Positions 7,350 to 14,120 of a stretch of 40,569 nt of DNA are shown here, piece after piece. How positions within the stretch are numbered: position 1 is the stretch's first letter; each line of letters starts with the position of its first letter. The translations under genes were made by a program, and so were the position numbers. The notes below the pieces were generated by a model, which saw nothing but the letters and a program-made list of their open reading frames with translations, made no database searches and was not told where the DNA came from. Source of the stretch: Candidatus Komeilibacteria bacterium RIFCSPHIGHO2_01_FULL_52_14 (GTDB lineage Bacteria > Patescibacteriota > Patescibacteriia > UBA1558 > 2-01-FULL-52-15); contig MHKK01000022.1 in the NCBI GenBank assembly GCA_001818365.1, forward strand, positions 5,636 to 46,204. Direction: 5' to 3'.

Positions 7350-9155
7350 ATGACTTCAAAACAGCTTAAGCATTTATACTTCAAATTCTTTCAGGATCGC
7401 GGCCACAAGCTGATCCCGTCGGCATCCCTGGTGCCGGAAAACGATCCGACGGTTTTGTTTACTCCTGCGGGTATGCACCCGTTGACGCCTTTTCTGATGG
7501 GTGAGAAGCATCCGCAGGGCACGCGGCTTGTTGATGCGCAGAAATGCATCCGTACCAGCGATATCGATGACGTGGGAGATGCGTCGCACCTGACTTTTTT
7601 TGAAATGCTGGGCAACTGGTCTTTAGGCGATTATTTCAAGAAAGAATCGATCGCGTGGAGCTACGAGTTTTTGACCGACAAAAAATATCTGGGATTTGAT
7701 CCGTCAAAGCTCTGGGTAACGGTATTTGCCGGCGAAGACGCCGTGTCTGGCCAGCCTGGCCGGCAGGCAGGCGGCAGGCAGGGGATTCCTCGCGACGAGG
7801 AATCGGCCGGCATATGGAAGTCGCTCGGTATTCCTGTCGAACGTGTCTTGTATTTTCCCCGTAAGGATAATTTTTGGGGGCCGGTCGGAGAAACCGGGCC
7901 GTGTGGTCCGGATACGGAGATTTTCGTCGATACCGGGAAAGATCCCTGCGGTCCGAACTGCGGGCCCGGATGCGGGTGCGGCAAATACTTTGAGGTGTGG
8001 AACAATGTATTTATGGAGTTCGAGCGGACGAAGGATGGGAGATACATACCGCTGAAGCAGAAGAACGTCGATACCGGCATGGGTGTCGAGCGTACCGTTG
8101 CCATGCTGGACGGTGCAAAGACGGTGTATGAAATAGATACGTTTCAGCCGCTCGTCAAAATGGTTCGCGAGCGCTCTGCGCAGTTTAACGAAAAATCGAT
8201 GCACATCATCGTGGATCATGTCCGCGCAGCCGTTTTTCTGCTCGCCGATGAACGCGGTGTCAAGCCCTCCAACGTCGATCAGGGATATGTTCTGCGACGC
8301 CTGATCCGCCGCATGATACGTCATGCGAAAATGATCGGCTTCGATCTGGACAATCTTCCCGAGCTCGCAAAAATCGTCATTCGCGAGTATCACGTGGACT
8401 ACCCTGAACTGGTCCGTAACGTTCGGGTTGTCGAAGAGGAGCTGATTAAGGAGAAAGACAAATTCCTGAAAACGCTTGAGCAGGGTATCAAGGCATTCGA
8501 AAAATCGACACGAAGCGGATCCATTTCCGGCAAGGACGCTTTCGTGTTGTTCTCGAGTTATGGATTCCCGCTTGAAATGGTTCAGGAGCTCGCCGCGGAG
8601 AAAAAGATCTCAGTCGATGTTGGCGGTTTCCAGCGGTTATTCGAGGAGCATCAGGAAAAATCACGTACTGCCGCAGCCGGAAAATTCAAAGGCGGTTTGG
8701 CCGATCACGGCGAGATGACGACGAAGTATCATACGGCGAACCATATGATGCTCGAAGCTCTGAAGCGCGTTCTCGGGCGGGACGTCGTCAATCAGAAGGG
8801 GAGCAATATTACCGCCGAGCGGCTTAGGTTCGATTTCACCTACCCGGGAAAAATGACAGCGGAGCAGATCAGGCAGGTCGAGGACATTGTGAACGGCGAG
8901 ATTAAAAAAAATCATCCCGTGCATTTTGAAGAGATGAGTGTTGCAGCAGCAAAACAGATTGGCGCAACTGGCGTCTTTGAACATAAATACAGCGATACGG
9001 TAAAGGTGTATTTTGTCGGCGACTACAGCACTGAGATTTGCGGCGGACCGCACGTTCAGAACACGAAAGGAATGGGGCTTCTTAAGATTGTAAAAGAAGA
9101 GGCAAGCTCCGCGGGCGTCAGGAGGATTAAGGCGGTCCTTACGCCGGACAAGTAA
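7350..9155 (+). CDS. alaS: Alanyl-tRNA synthetase, short form lacking C-Ala
   Basis: A protein of 601 residues; full-length bacterial enzymes have about 850-880. The class II catalytic core (residues 1 to about 250, with FFEMLGNWSLGDYFKKE and GPCGPDTEIF) and the tRNA-recognition helices are followed by the editing domain with its metal-binding residues His461 and His465 (HTANH) and Cys564 and His568 (CGGPH). The chain stops after the editing domain, so the DHHA1/C-Ala region is missing; short AlaRS are known in CPR. Residues about 133-145 (SGQPGRQAGGRQG) look like an insertion encoded by a GC-rich palindromic repeat at 7746-7784. There is no Shine-Dalgarno sequence. Confidence 0.93.
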   Translation: MTSKQLKHLYFKFFQDRGHKLIPSASLVPENDPTVLFTPAGMHPLTPFLMGEKHPQGTRLVDAQKCIRTSDIDDVGDASHLTFFEMLGNWSLGDYFKKESIAWSYEFLTDKKYLGFDPSKLWVTVFAGEDAVSGQPGRQAGGRQGIPRDEESAGIWKSLGIPVERVLYFPRKDNFWGPVGETGPCGPDTEIFVDTGKDPCGPNCGPGCGCGKYFEVWNNVFMEFERTKDGRYIPLKQKNVDTGMGVERTVAMLDGAKTVYEIDTFQPLVKMVRERSAQFNEKSMHIIVDHVRAAVFLLADERGVKPSNVDQGYVLRRLIRRMIRHAKMIGFDLDNLPELAKIVIREYHVDYPELVRNVRVVEEELIKEKDKFLKTLEQGIKAFEKSTRSGSISGKDAFVLFSSYGFPLEMVQELAAEKKISVDVGGFQRLFEEHQEKSRTAAAGKFKGGLADHGEMTTKYHTANHMMLEALKRVLGRDVVNQKGSNITAERLRFDFTYPGKMTAEQIRQVEDIVNGEIKKNHPVHFEEMSVAAAKQIGATGVFEHKYSDTVKVYFVGDYSTEICGGPHVQNTKGMGLLKIVKEEASSAGVRRIKAVLTPDK

Positions 9156-9164
9156 CGTATCGGA

Positions 9165-9404
9165 AATGAAAGAGGGCGATGCGCACCGGCGCATCGCCCG
9201 AAAGTTGTCGTGAGTACGGTGTTACACGAGCGATCTCCTTTTCATTGGTTGTTGGTGCACGACGAAGTTCTTCGTTGAATCGATAGCGAGCCCTGAGGCA
9301 TCGCGCTGTAGCTTCGAGGAGTGCATCCGCTTAACCGCCCCGCATAGGAGGAGGTTGGTACCATTTCGCTGCAAGTTCCAGAAAACACTGTCATTTGTAG
9401 CGAA
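9165..9404 (-). ncRNA. Candidate small RNA of about 240 nt, class unknown
   Basis: This is an otherwise gene-free stretch (9156-9623). On the minus strand a near-perfect promoter (9411-9439) should start transcription near 9404, and an 11-bp terminator hairpin (9174-9199) followed by a T-rich run ends it near 9165. The predicted 5' end coincides with the first base of a stem (TTCGCT at 9404-9399 pairing with AGCGAA at 9370-9365). Further hairpins are ACGAAG-AA-CTTCGT and TCGTG...CACGA. The only open frame (40 codons within the transcript) has unremarkable composition and no ribosome site. I see none of the conserved cores of SRP RNA, RNase P RNA or tmRNA; 6S RNA cannot be excluded. Confidence 0.5.
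9174..9199 (-). terminator. Intrinsic terminator, possibly bidirectional
   Basis: GGGCGATGCGC (9174-9184), loop ACCG, GCGCATCGCCC (9189-9199): an 11-bp perfect stem. On the minus strand the stem runs into TCTTTCATTT, so it best fits the candidate RNA; it also lies 18 bp after the alaS stop and may block plus-strand read-through. Confidence 0.7.
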
Positions 9405-9410
9405 TGTGCA

Positions 9411-9439
9411 ATAATAGCATATTGCTTTTTATTTGTCAA
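9411..9439 (-). promoter_or_regulatory. Strong minus-strand promoter of the candidate RNA
   Basis: Reading the minus strand, TTGACA (9439-9434, perfect consensus), a 17-bp spacer, then TATTAT (9416-9411, five of six). This is one of the best sigma-70 type promoters in the window and it points away from infA. Confidence 0.75.
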
Positions 9440-9533
9440 TATTCATATTTTGCTAATATTAAGGGAAAAATTGTGCCTTTTTTATATATTCAGCCAAATG
9501 CGATGAAAGTGCATCCTTTTCAACCGTTGTTTC

Positions 9534-9561
9534 TTGACACGGAAAGATAAAACTGTATAAT
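9534..9561 (+). promoter_or_regulatory. Promoter of the infA ribosomal-protein operon
   Basis: TTGACA at 9534-9539, a 16-bp spacer, and TATAAT at 9556-9561, both perfect consensus hexamers. Initiation near 9568 leaves a leader of about 56 nt before infA, with no clear Shine-Dalgarno sequence. The 95 bp between this and the divergent minus-strand promoter are AT-rich, and I see no other feature in them. Confidence 0.8.
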
Positions 9562-9623
9562 TATGGCCAGTTTATTATGCCGAAAGCTCATAGCTTTGCG
9601 GCTTTCATGTCTAAAAGCACTGA

Positions 9624-9857
9624 ATGGCAGTACAGCCAGAAGATCAGTCAAAGGGGTTTATTGAGATGGAAGGTGTTGTCGCGGAGCTTTTGCCGAGCGC
9701 AACATTCCGTGTCACCCTCGACAACGGTCACGAGATACTCGCACATCTGTCCGGGAAGATGCGATTGAACCGCATCCGTTTGTTACCCGGCGATCATGTG
9801 CGTCTTGAGATCAGTCCGTACGATTTAACGAAAGGCAGAATAGTGTATCGCAGATAA
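9624..9857 (+). CDS. infA: Translation initiation factor IF-1
   Basis: A protein of 77 residues with the single S1/OB fold of IF-1: IEMEGVVAELLPSATFRVTL, then HEILAHLSGKMR, IRLLPGDHVRLEISPYDLTKGRIVYR. The usual length is about 72; the extra residues are an N-terminal MAVQPEDQSKG. IF-1 binds the A site of the 30S subunit and helps select the start codon with IF-2 and IF-3. It opens the alpha-operon-like ribosomal cluster behind a consensus promoter, and rpmJ begins 2 nt after its stop. Confidence 0.95.
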   Translation: MAVQPEDQSKGFIEMEGVVAELLPSATFRVTLDNGHEILAHLSGKMRLNRIRLLPGDHVRLEISPYDLTKGRIVYRR

Positions 9858-9859
9858 CC

Positions 9860-9973
9860 ATGAAGGTTCGTGCATCGGTCAAAAAGATATGCGCAAAATG
9901 TCAGATCGTCCGGAGAAAGGGACGAGTTGTTAATATCTGCGAGAATCCCAAACACAAACAGCGTCAAGGATAG
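9860..9973 (+). CDS. rpmJ: Large-subunit ribosomal protein L36 (bL36)
   Basis: A protein of 37 residues, the standard length for bL36, beginning MKVRASVKKICAKC. The zinc ligands are in their canonical places: Cys11, Cys14, Cys27 and His32, so this is the zinc-binding (C+) form. It lies 2 nt after infA and before rpsM, the usual bacterial order. It is too short for most open-frame filters but is unambiguous. Confidence 0.96.
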   Translation: MKVRASVKKICAKCQIVRRKGRVVNICENPKHKQRQG

Positions 9974-9974
9974 A

Positions 9975-10004
9975 TAACTGTTAACCATTTGCCGTTAACA
10001 GTTA
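9975..10004. repeat. Inverted repeat, 10-bp arms and 10-nt loop
   Basis: TAACTGTTAA (9975-9984) and TTAACAGTTA (9995-10004) are perfectly complementary. The repeat lies in the 73-bp rpmJ-rpsM gap, where related words (GTTAAAAGTTAA, AGAGTTAAG) follow. There is no T-tract, so it is unlikely to terminate the operon; it may be a repeat, an mRNA-processing hairpin or an attenuator. Confidence 0.6.
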
Positions 10005-10046
10005 CAAAAATCGTTACATGTTAAAAGTTAATAGCTAAGAGTTAAG

Positions 10047-10436
10047 ATGGCACGCATTGCAGGAGTAAATATTCCGTCAGAAAAGCGCGTTGAGATCGCG
10101 CTCACATATATTTTTGGCATCGGCCTACCGACGTCGAAGAAAATTCTTGTCCAGCTTTCCATCAATCCGGATACGCGCGTCAAGGATCTCACCGATGACG
10201 ACGTCAACCGTCTGCGACGAATCATCGAAGATACGTTTAAGGTTGAGGGAGATCTGCGACGCGAGGTCCTGACCAATATCAAACGGCTGAAGGAGATTAA
10301 CTGTTATCGTGGTACCCGACATGCCAAGCATCTGCCGGCGCGAGGCCAGCGAACAAAGACGAATACACGAACGGTTCGTGGCAACGTCCGTAAGACCATG
10401 GGCAGCGGTCGTAAATCGGCGGCACAAAAGACATAA
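10047..10436 (+). CDS. rpsM: Small-subunit ribosomal protein S13 (uS13)
   Basis: A protein of 129 residues. The start MARIAGVNIPSEKRVEIALTYIFGIG and the basic tail motif RGTRHAKHLPARGQRTKTNT are diagnostic. S13 sits in the 30S head and contacts the P-site tRNA and the L5 bridge. It is slightly longer than the usual 118-122 residues because of a basic tail ending SGRKSAAQKT. The stop is one base before the rpsK ATG, so the two are tightly coupled. Confidence 0.97.
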   Translation: MARIAGVNIPSEKRVEIALTYIFGIGLPTSKKILVQLSINPDTRVKDLTDDDVNRLRRIIEDTFKVEGDLRREVLTNIKRLKEINCYRGTRHAKHLPARGQRTKTNTRTVRGNVRKTMGSGRKSAAQKT

Positions 10437-10437
10437 T

Positions 10438-10869
10438 ATGGCATCCGAAGAACAGGCAAAAAAGCCGACTACCGAAGGCGCGGCTGAACCCAAGGCAAAG
10501 GTCCGCAAAAAAAAGAAGCGGATCGTACCCCGTGGCTGCGCATACGTTCAGGCGACGTATAATAATACGATCGTCACGCTCACCGATCTTGAGGGCAATG
10601 TTTTGTCATGGTCGTCAGCCGGAAGAAATGGATTCCGCGGACCGAAAAAAGCGACTCCCTACGCAGCGGGCATTATCTCCCGCACGGCCGTTGAACGGGC
10701 GCGAGAATACGGGCTCCGGGAAGTCGACGTATTCGTCAAAGGCGTCGGATCCGGTCGCGAGGCGGCGGTGCGAGGGCTGCACGGTAACGGCCTCGAAGTC
10801 CTTTCAATAAAGGATGTTACGCCGATCCCGCACAACGGACCGCGTTCTAAGAAACCACGTCGCGTATAA
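10438..10869 (+). CDS. rpsK: Small-subunit ribosomal protein S11 (uS11)
   Basis: A protein of 143 residues from the ATG at 10438; the frame is open further upstream inside rpsM, but those codons belong to that gene. The core AYVQATYNNTIVTLTDLEGN, WSSAGRNGFRGPKKATPYAA and GLEVLSIKDVTPIPHNGPRSKKPRRV is typical of S11, which lines the mRNA exit platform of the 30S subunit. About 14 extra N-terminal residues are Glu/Lys/Ala-rich compared with the usual 129. Confidence 0.97.
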   Translation: MASEEQAKKPTTEGAAEPKAKVRKKKKRIVPRGCAYVQATYNNTIVTLTDLEGNVLSWSSAGRNGFRGPKKATPYAAGIISRTAVERAREYGLREVDVFVKGVGSGREAAVRGLHGNGLEVLSIKDVTPIPHNGPRSKKPRRV

Positions 10870-10879
10870 ATTAAAATAA

Positions 10880-10941
10880 TGAATGATGAATAAGGAAAGA
10901 GGAAGGAAACTCTTAATTCATAATTCCTAATTCTTCATTCA
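10880..10941. repeat. Imperfect AT-rich inverted repeat between rpsK and rpsD
   Basis: TGAATGATGAATAAGG (10880-10895) is nearly the inverse of CCTAATTCTTCATTCA (10926-10941). The 79-bp gap is otherwise gene-free. It resembles the other AT-rich intergenic hairpins of the window and has no T-tract of terminator quality. Confidence 0.5.
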
Positions 10942-10948
10942 CTACACT

Positions 10949-11563
10949 ATGGCACGCAAGATCGGACCAAAGCATAAACTCTGCAGAACGCTCGGCGTCA
11001 AGCTGTGCGACAGTTTTAAATGTCCCGTGACAAAGCGGAACTATCCGCCGGGGCAGCATGGTCCGCGCAAAATGCGAACAAAACTTTCGAACTACGGAAA
11101 ACAGCAGCGCGAAAAGCAGAAGGCAAAATTTATCTACGGTTTGCTGGAGCGGCAGTTTCACACCACGTTCGAACGCGCCCGAAGATTGCCCGGAAGCACC
11201 GGCACGAACCTTTTGGTCTTGCTCGAAAAGCGTCTCGATAACGTCGTGTATCGATCGGGTTTGGCGACGACCAAGCAGGCCGCGCGTCAGCTCGTCAATC
11301 ACGGACACTTTGCCGTCAACGGAAAGAACCTGGACATCCCGTCCTATACGGTTCGCGTTGGCGATACGATTGCGGTTAAGGAGACAAAGCGGAACTCCGG
11401 TTACTGGAAGAGCGTACTCGAGAATACGAAGAAGACGGAGATCCCGGGCTGGCTGACCGTTGACCCGAAGGCGCTGTCGATCAGAATCGTTTCCGAGCCG
11501 AAACCGGAAGAGCTGCCTCAGAATATCGAATTGAGTTTGATCGTTGAATTTTACTCGCGTTAA
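10949..11563 (+). CDS. rpsD: Small-subunit ribosomal protein S4 (uS4)
   Basis: A protein of 204 residues, the normal length. The N-terminal segment has three Cys (CRTLGVKLCDSFKC), followed by RNYPPGQHG and LSNYGKQQREKQKAKFIYGLLERQF, then the S4 RNA-binding domain (LLVLLEKRLDNVVYRSGLATTKQAARQLVNHGHFAVNGK). S4 nucleates 30S assembly on 16S rRNA and in many bacteria represses its own operon. It lies between rpsK and rpoA as usual; no Shine-Dalgarno sequence is seen. Confidence 0.97.
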   Translation: MARKIGPKHKLCRTLGVKLCDSFKCPVTKRNYPPGQHGPRKMRTKLSNYGKQQREKQKAKFIYGLLERQFHTTFERARRLPGSTGTNLLVLLEKRLDNVVYRSGLATTKQAARQLVNHGHFAVNGKNLDIPSYTVRVGDTIAVKETKRNSGYWKSVLENTKKTEIPGWLTVDPKALSIRIVSEPKPEELPQNIELSLIVEFYSR

Positions 11564-11589
11564 TTTTAATTTTTTAAAACAAATCTCGT

Positions 11590-12375
11590 ATGGCCAGTAT
11601 CTCTGTACCGTCGAACATTACGTATCGTGAAATCAAGGCGAATCTGACCGAGGTCACGATAGAGCCGTGCTATCCGGGGTACGGGACGACAATCGGCAAC
11701 GGGCTACGCCGCGTTCTTCTCTCGTCACTTGCGGGGAGCGCCGTGTCCGCGGTAAAGATCGAGGGTATCCAGCACGAGTACGACACGATCGAGAACATGA
11801 AGGAAGATATCGTGGAGATAATGATGAACCTCAAGAAGCTTCGTGTTGTATCGCACTCAGACGAACCGGTTGTTTTGGAACTTCACGCGAAAGGCGAAAA
11901 GGAAGTGACCGCGGGCGATATCAAGAAGAATTCCGACGTTGACGTCGTCAACAAAGATCTCGTCATCGCAACGCTCACCGACAAGAAAGCTGAACTGAAT
12001 ATGGAGATCACGGTCAAAAAGGGTATCGGGTATGAGCCGATCGAGGAGCGTACGGTGGATAAAAAAGAGATCGGTCTGATGCAGATCGATTCCATTTTCA
12101 GCCCCATCCAGAATGTCGGGTTTAACATCGAGAGTGTCCGCGTCGGACAGCGTACCGATTATGAGAAGATCGTCCTGACGATCACGACCGACGGGTCCAT
12201 GACCGCCGAGGCAGCGGTTGCAGCCGCCGTCGTGATTTTGCAGGATCAATTTGCAGCCATCACCACGGCAGAGGTGAATAAAGAGAGTGCCAAAGAGAGC
12301 AAGAAAAAGGCAAAAGCGGCAGCGGCTGAAGCCGCGGAGAAGGCGGAAGAAGCATCCGAAGCCGCACAGGCATAA
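11590..12375 (+). CDS. rpoA: RNA polymerase alpha subunit lacking the C-terminal domain
   Basis: A protein of 261 residues; the typical bacterial alpha has about 310-330. The N-terminal assembly domain is complete (LTEVTIEPCYPGYGTTIGNGLRRVLLSSL; VVNKDLVIATLTDK; GYEPIEER; IDSIFSPIQNVGFNIESVRVG) and ends near ILQDQFAAI. The remaining roughly 26 residues are a Lys/Ala/Glu-rich low-complexity tail, so the helix-hairpin-helix C-terminal domain that binds UP elements and contacts many activators is absent. The stop is genuine, with rplQ starting 12 nt later, and no continuation is present in another frame. Assembly of the polymerase should be normal; alpha-CTD-dependent activation should not be possible with this subunit. 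Confidence 0.95.
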   Translation: MASISVPSNITYREIKANLTEVTIEPCYPGYGTTIGNGLRRVLLSSLAGSAVSAVKIEGIQHEYDTIENMKEDIVEIMMNLKKLRVVSHSDEPVVLELHAKGEKEVTAGDIKKNSDVDVVNKDLVIATLTDKKAELNMEITVKKGIGYEPIEERTVDKKEIGLMQIDSIFSPIQNVGFNIESVRVGQRTDYEKIVLTITTDGSMTAEAAVAAAVVILQDQFAAITTAEVNKESAKESKKKAKAAAAEAAEKAEEASEAAQA

Positions 12376-12387
12376 TCGATTCATCGC

Positions 12388-12738
12388 ATGCGTCATCGAA
12401 AAAAAAGAGTAAAGCTGGGACGGGAATCGGGACCGCGGAGAGCGCTGCTCAAGAATCTGGCGACGCAGGTTATTTTGTATGAAAAAGTACGGACGACGCA
12501 GGCAAAGGCAAAAGCAATACGACCGATCGTCGAAAAAATTATTACCCGGGGCAAGGTGAAAAGCGTGCACACCAAACGCATGATCGGCCGGTATATCCGT
12601 CAGCCAAAAGCAGTCATGAAGGTTTTGGATGTCTTGGGCCCGCGCTATAAGGATCGAAAAGGCGGATACACGCGCATCATCAAAATGGGGCAGCGGGCGG
12701 GCGACGGAGCACCGATGGTTTCCATAGAATTTGTATAA
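12388..12738 (+). CDS. rplQ: Large-subunit ribosomal protein L17 (bL17)
   Basis: A protein of 116 residues, typical for the family. It begins MRHRKKRVKLGRESGPRRALLKNLATQVILYEKVRTT, the diagnostic start of bL17, and ends RIIKMGQRAGDGAPMVSIEFV. It sits near the polypeptide exit tunnel. It directly follows rpoA, the canonical end of the alpha operon, and its stop is one base before the L13 start. Confidence 0.97.
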   Translation: MRHRKKRVKLGRESGPRRALLKNLATQVILYEKVRTTQAKAKAIRPIVEKIITRGKVKSVHTKRMIGRYIRQPKAVMKVLDVLGPRYKDRKGGYTRIIKMGQRAGDGAPMVSIEFV

Positions 12739-12739
12739 T

Positions 12740-13099
12740 ATGCAGAGAAACACACATACCCTTGATGCAAGCGGTAAGATCGCAGGGCGGTTTGCCAGCA
12801 GCATTGCCGTGCTTTTGCAGGGTAAGCATAAACCCAGCTATCAGGCGCACACCGATTGCGGCGATCTCGTGGAAGTTTCCAACGTCGGAAAGATGGCCTT
12901 TTCGGGCCGCAAGCTGACGCGGAAATTTTATCACCGTTTTACCGGATACCCGGGCGGTATCAGGAGCGTTCGGCTCGACGAGCTGTTCCAGAAGAAACCG
13001 GATCTGCTTCTCAAAAAAATGGTTTTCAATATGCTGCCCAAGAATAAGCTTCGGGCAAAGATGCTGAAGCGTTTACGCTTTGTACAGGATAAAAAGTAA
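12740..13099 (+). CDS. rplM: Large-subunit ribosomal protein L13 (uL13), shortened at both ends
   Basis: A protein of 119 residues from the ATG at 12740 against a usual 142-150. The core DASGKIAGRFASSIAVLLQGKHKPSYQAHTDCGD, FYHRFTGYPGGIR and MVFNMLPKNKLRAKMLKRLRF is clear. About 13-15 residues of the N-terminal strand and about 15 of the C-terminus are missing. An in-frame TTG at 12731 would add only three residues. L13 is an early 50S assembly protein; trimmed ribosomal proteins are common in CPR. Confidence 0.95.
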   Translation: MQRNTHTLDASGKIAGRFASSIAVLLQGKHKPSYQAHTDCGDLVEVSNVGKMAFSGRKLTRKFYHRFTGYPGGIRSVRLDELFQKKPDLLLKKMVFNMLPKNKLRAKMLKRLRFVQDKK

Positions 13100-13102
13100 G
13101 TT

Positions 13103-13507
13103 ATGGTCAAAAAACACGATTATATATCGGCAGTCGGTCGCCGCAAATCGGCGATAGCGCGTGTGCGGCTTTCAGCGAAGGAAGCGGACGGGCTTAAAAT
13201 TACTGTCAACGGGCGCGACATGAAGGATTTTTTCATGTATCAGGAATGGCAGAACGTGGTGACAAGCCCCTTGACGCTGACCGGAAATCTGAAGCGGGAG
13301 GTATCGGTGCTGGTGCGGGGCGGAGGAACCAACGGACAAGCGGAAGCGATCCGTCACGGTATTTCACGCGCACTCGTTTCGCTCGACGAGACGTTAAAGG
13401 CAACTCTTCGTAAGGCGGGTTATTTGACTCGCGATCCTCGCGCAAAGGAACGGAAGAAGCCTGGGCTCAAGCGCGCGCGCAGAGCCCCGCAGTGGAGCAA
13501 GCGGTAA
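13103..13507 (+). CDS. rpsI: Small-subunit ribosomal protein S9 (uS9)
   Basis: A protein of 134 residues, normal length. YISAVGRRKSAIARVRL at the start, VRGGGTNGQAEAIRHGISRALV in the middle and the basic tail KERKKPGLKRARRAPQWSKR, whose last Lys-Arg reaches the P-site tRNA in known structures. It lies 3 nt after rplM, the near-universal L13-S9 pairing, and closes the ribosomal operon. The repeats at 13517-13601 follow. Confidence 0.97.
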   Translation: MVKKHDYISAVGRRKSAIARVRLSAKEADGLKITVNGRDMKDFFMYQEWQNVVTSPLTLTGNLKREVSVLVRGGGTNGQAEAIRHGISRALVSLDETLKATLRKAGYLTRDPRAKERKKPGLKRARRAPQWSKR

Positions 13508-13516
13508 CGCTTGCGA

Positions 13517-13601
13517 CACCCTGAGCGAGCGAAGCGAGCCGAAGGGTGGTCGAAGCGCTAGCGTAGACCCGCCGAAGCTTTACGCGAAGGCGGGAGTAGC
13601 G
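13517..13601. repeat. Two adjacent GC-rich palindromic repeats after rpsI
   Basis: Unit one (13517-13548) pairs CACCCT with AGGGTG around GAGCGAGCGAAGCGAG-type sequence. Unit two (13556-13601) pairs CGCTA with TAGCG and CCCGCC with GGCGGG around GAAGCTTTACGCGAA. Words of this kind recur at 7306, 35240 and 36070. There is no T-tract directly after either hairpin. The remaining bases to 13664 hold nothing else I can identify apart from the ribosome site of the next gene. Confidence 0.6.
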
Positions 13602-13664
13602 TTAGTTTTAGAGTGAGGTCTTGCGGCGAACACCAAACCGTTCTTTACATTAGGGAGCGTGCTT

Positions 13665-13952
13665 ATGCGTTTTCAGGTGATCGACTACGACGCGGAGGCC
13701 AGTGCATTCTTCGGTCCGATCACGTTCAGCATTATGTTGCTCGTGGGAAAGATATTGCTCGGCTGCATCGATGTTTGGAAGTTCGACTACACAGTGCGAC
13801 AGGCTGTCGTCGAGTTCATCTGGTTCGCGGGGATTCTATTTTCGCTCATCGCACTTACGGCGATACTGCGCTTTCTATACCTCGTCGCTGTCAAGGCGCC
13901 TCGTCTCCGGAAGGAAATTATGAGGGCTGAGTCCTCACGCGCGGACATGTAA
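13665..13952 (+). CDS. Small two-helix membrane protein, unknown
   Basis: A protein of 95 residues from the ATG at 13665, chosen because AGGGAG at 13652-13657 lies 7 nt upstream; a GTG at 13659 is too close to that site. Two hydrophobic helices (about residues 15-34, FFGPITFSIMLLVGKILLGC, and 49-72) flank a short charged loop, and the C-terminus is basic. There is no known family. It is one of the few genes here with a Shine-Dalgarno sequence, and it has its own terminator 33 bp downstream, so it is a monocistronic unit between the ribosomal and polysaccharide clusters. Confidence 0.7.
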   Translation: MRFQVIDYDAEASAFFGPITFSIMLLVGKILLGCIDVWKFDYTVRQAVVEFIWFAGILFSLIALTAILRFLYLVAVKAPRLRKEIMRAESSRADM

Positions 13953-13984
13953 ACAGCTTGGGGTTTCACGCCCCGATCCTTAAG

Positions 13985-14016
13985 ACGCCATCGGGCATCG
14001 ACCGACGGCGTTTTAC
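13985..14016 (+). terminator. Intrinsic terminator after the small membrane protein
   Basis: ACGCC-A-TCGG (13985-13994), loop GCATCGA, CCGA-C-GGCGT (14002-14011), then TTTACTTTAT: a 9-bp stem with one A-C mismatch and a T-rich tail. A smaller GGGG/CCCC hairpin precedes it. Confidence 0.75.
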
Positions 14017-14039
14017 TTTATGTAGAATTTAGAAGTTTG

Positions 14040-14069
14040 AATTTAGAATGGCATTCCAGATTCTAAATT
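14040..14069. repeat. Inverted repeat, 10-bp arms and 10-nt loop
   Basis: AATTTAGAAT (14040-14049) pairs with ATTCTAAATT (14060-14069). The geometry equals that of the repeat at 9975-10004 although the sequence differs; further partial copies (AGAATTTAGAAG, CCAGATTCTG) flank it. Confidence 0.6.
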
Positions 14070-14104
14070 CCAGATTCTGTCTTCTTTTTTGTATCCAGCG
14101 CGCA

Positions 14105-14113
14105 TGTTATACT
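14105..14113 (+). promoter_or_regulatory. Extended -10 promoter for a leaderless flippase mRNA
   Basis: TGTTATACT: TG plus one base, then TATACT at 14108-14113. The -35 region (14085-14090) is only a T run. The hexamer ends 7 nt before the ATG at 14121, so transcription should start at or within a base of the start codon. Confidence 0.65.
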
Positions 14114-14120
14114 TATATAA

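Noticed and set aside
9242..9439. A 65-codon minus-strand open frame upstream of infA
   Set aside because: Its start codon lies inside the -35 box of a strong promoter, and the shorter 40-codon version inside the transcript has no ribosome site. A non-coding RNA fits better, though a small peptide is not excluded.
13517..14069. Clustered hairpins as a possible CRISPR array
   Set aside because: The repeats are palindromes of different sequence without regular spacers, and there are no cas genes.
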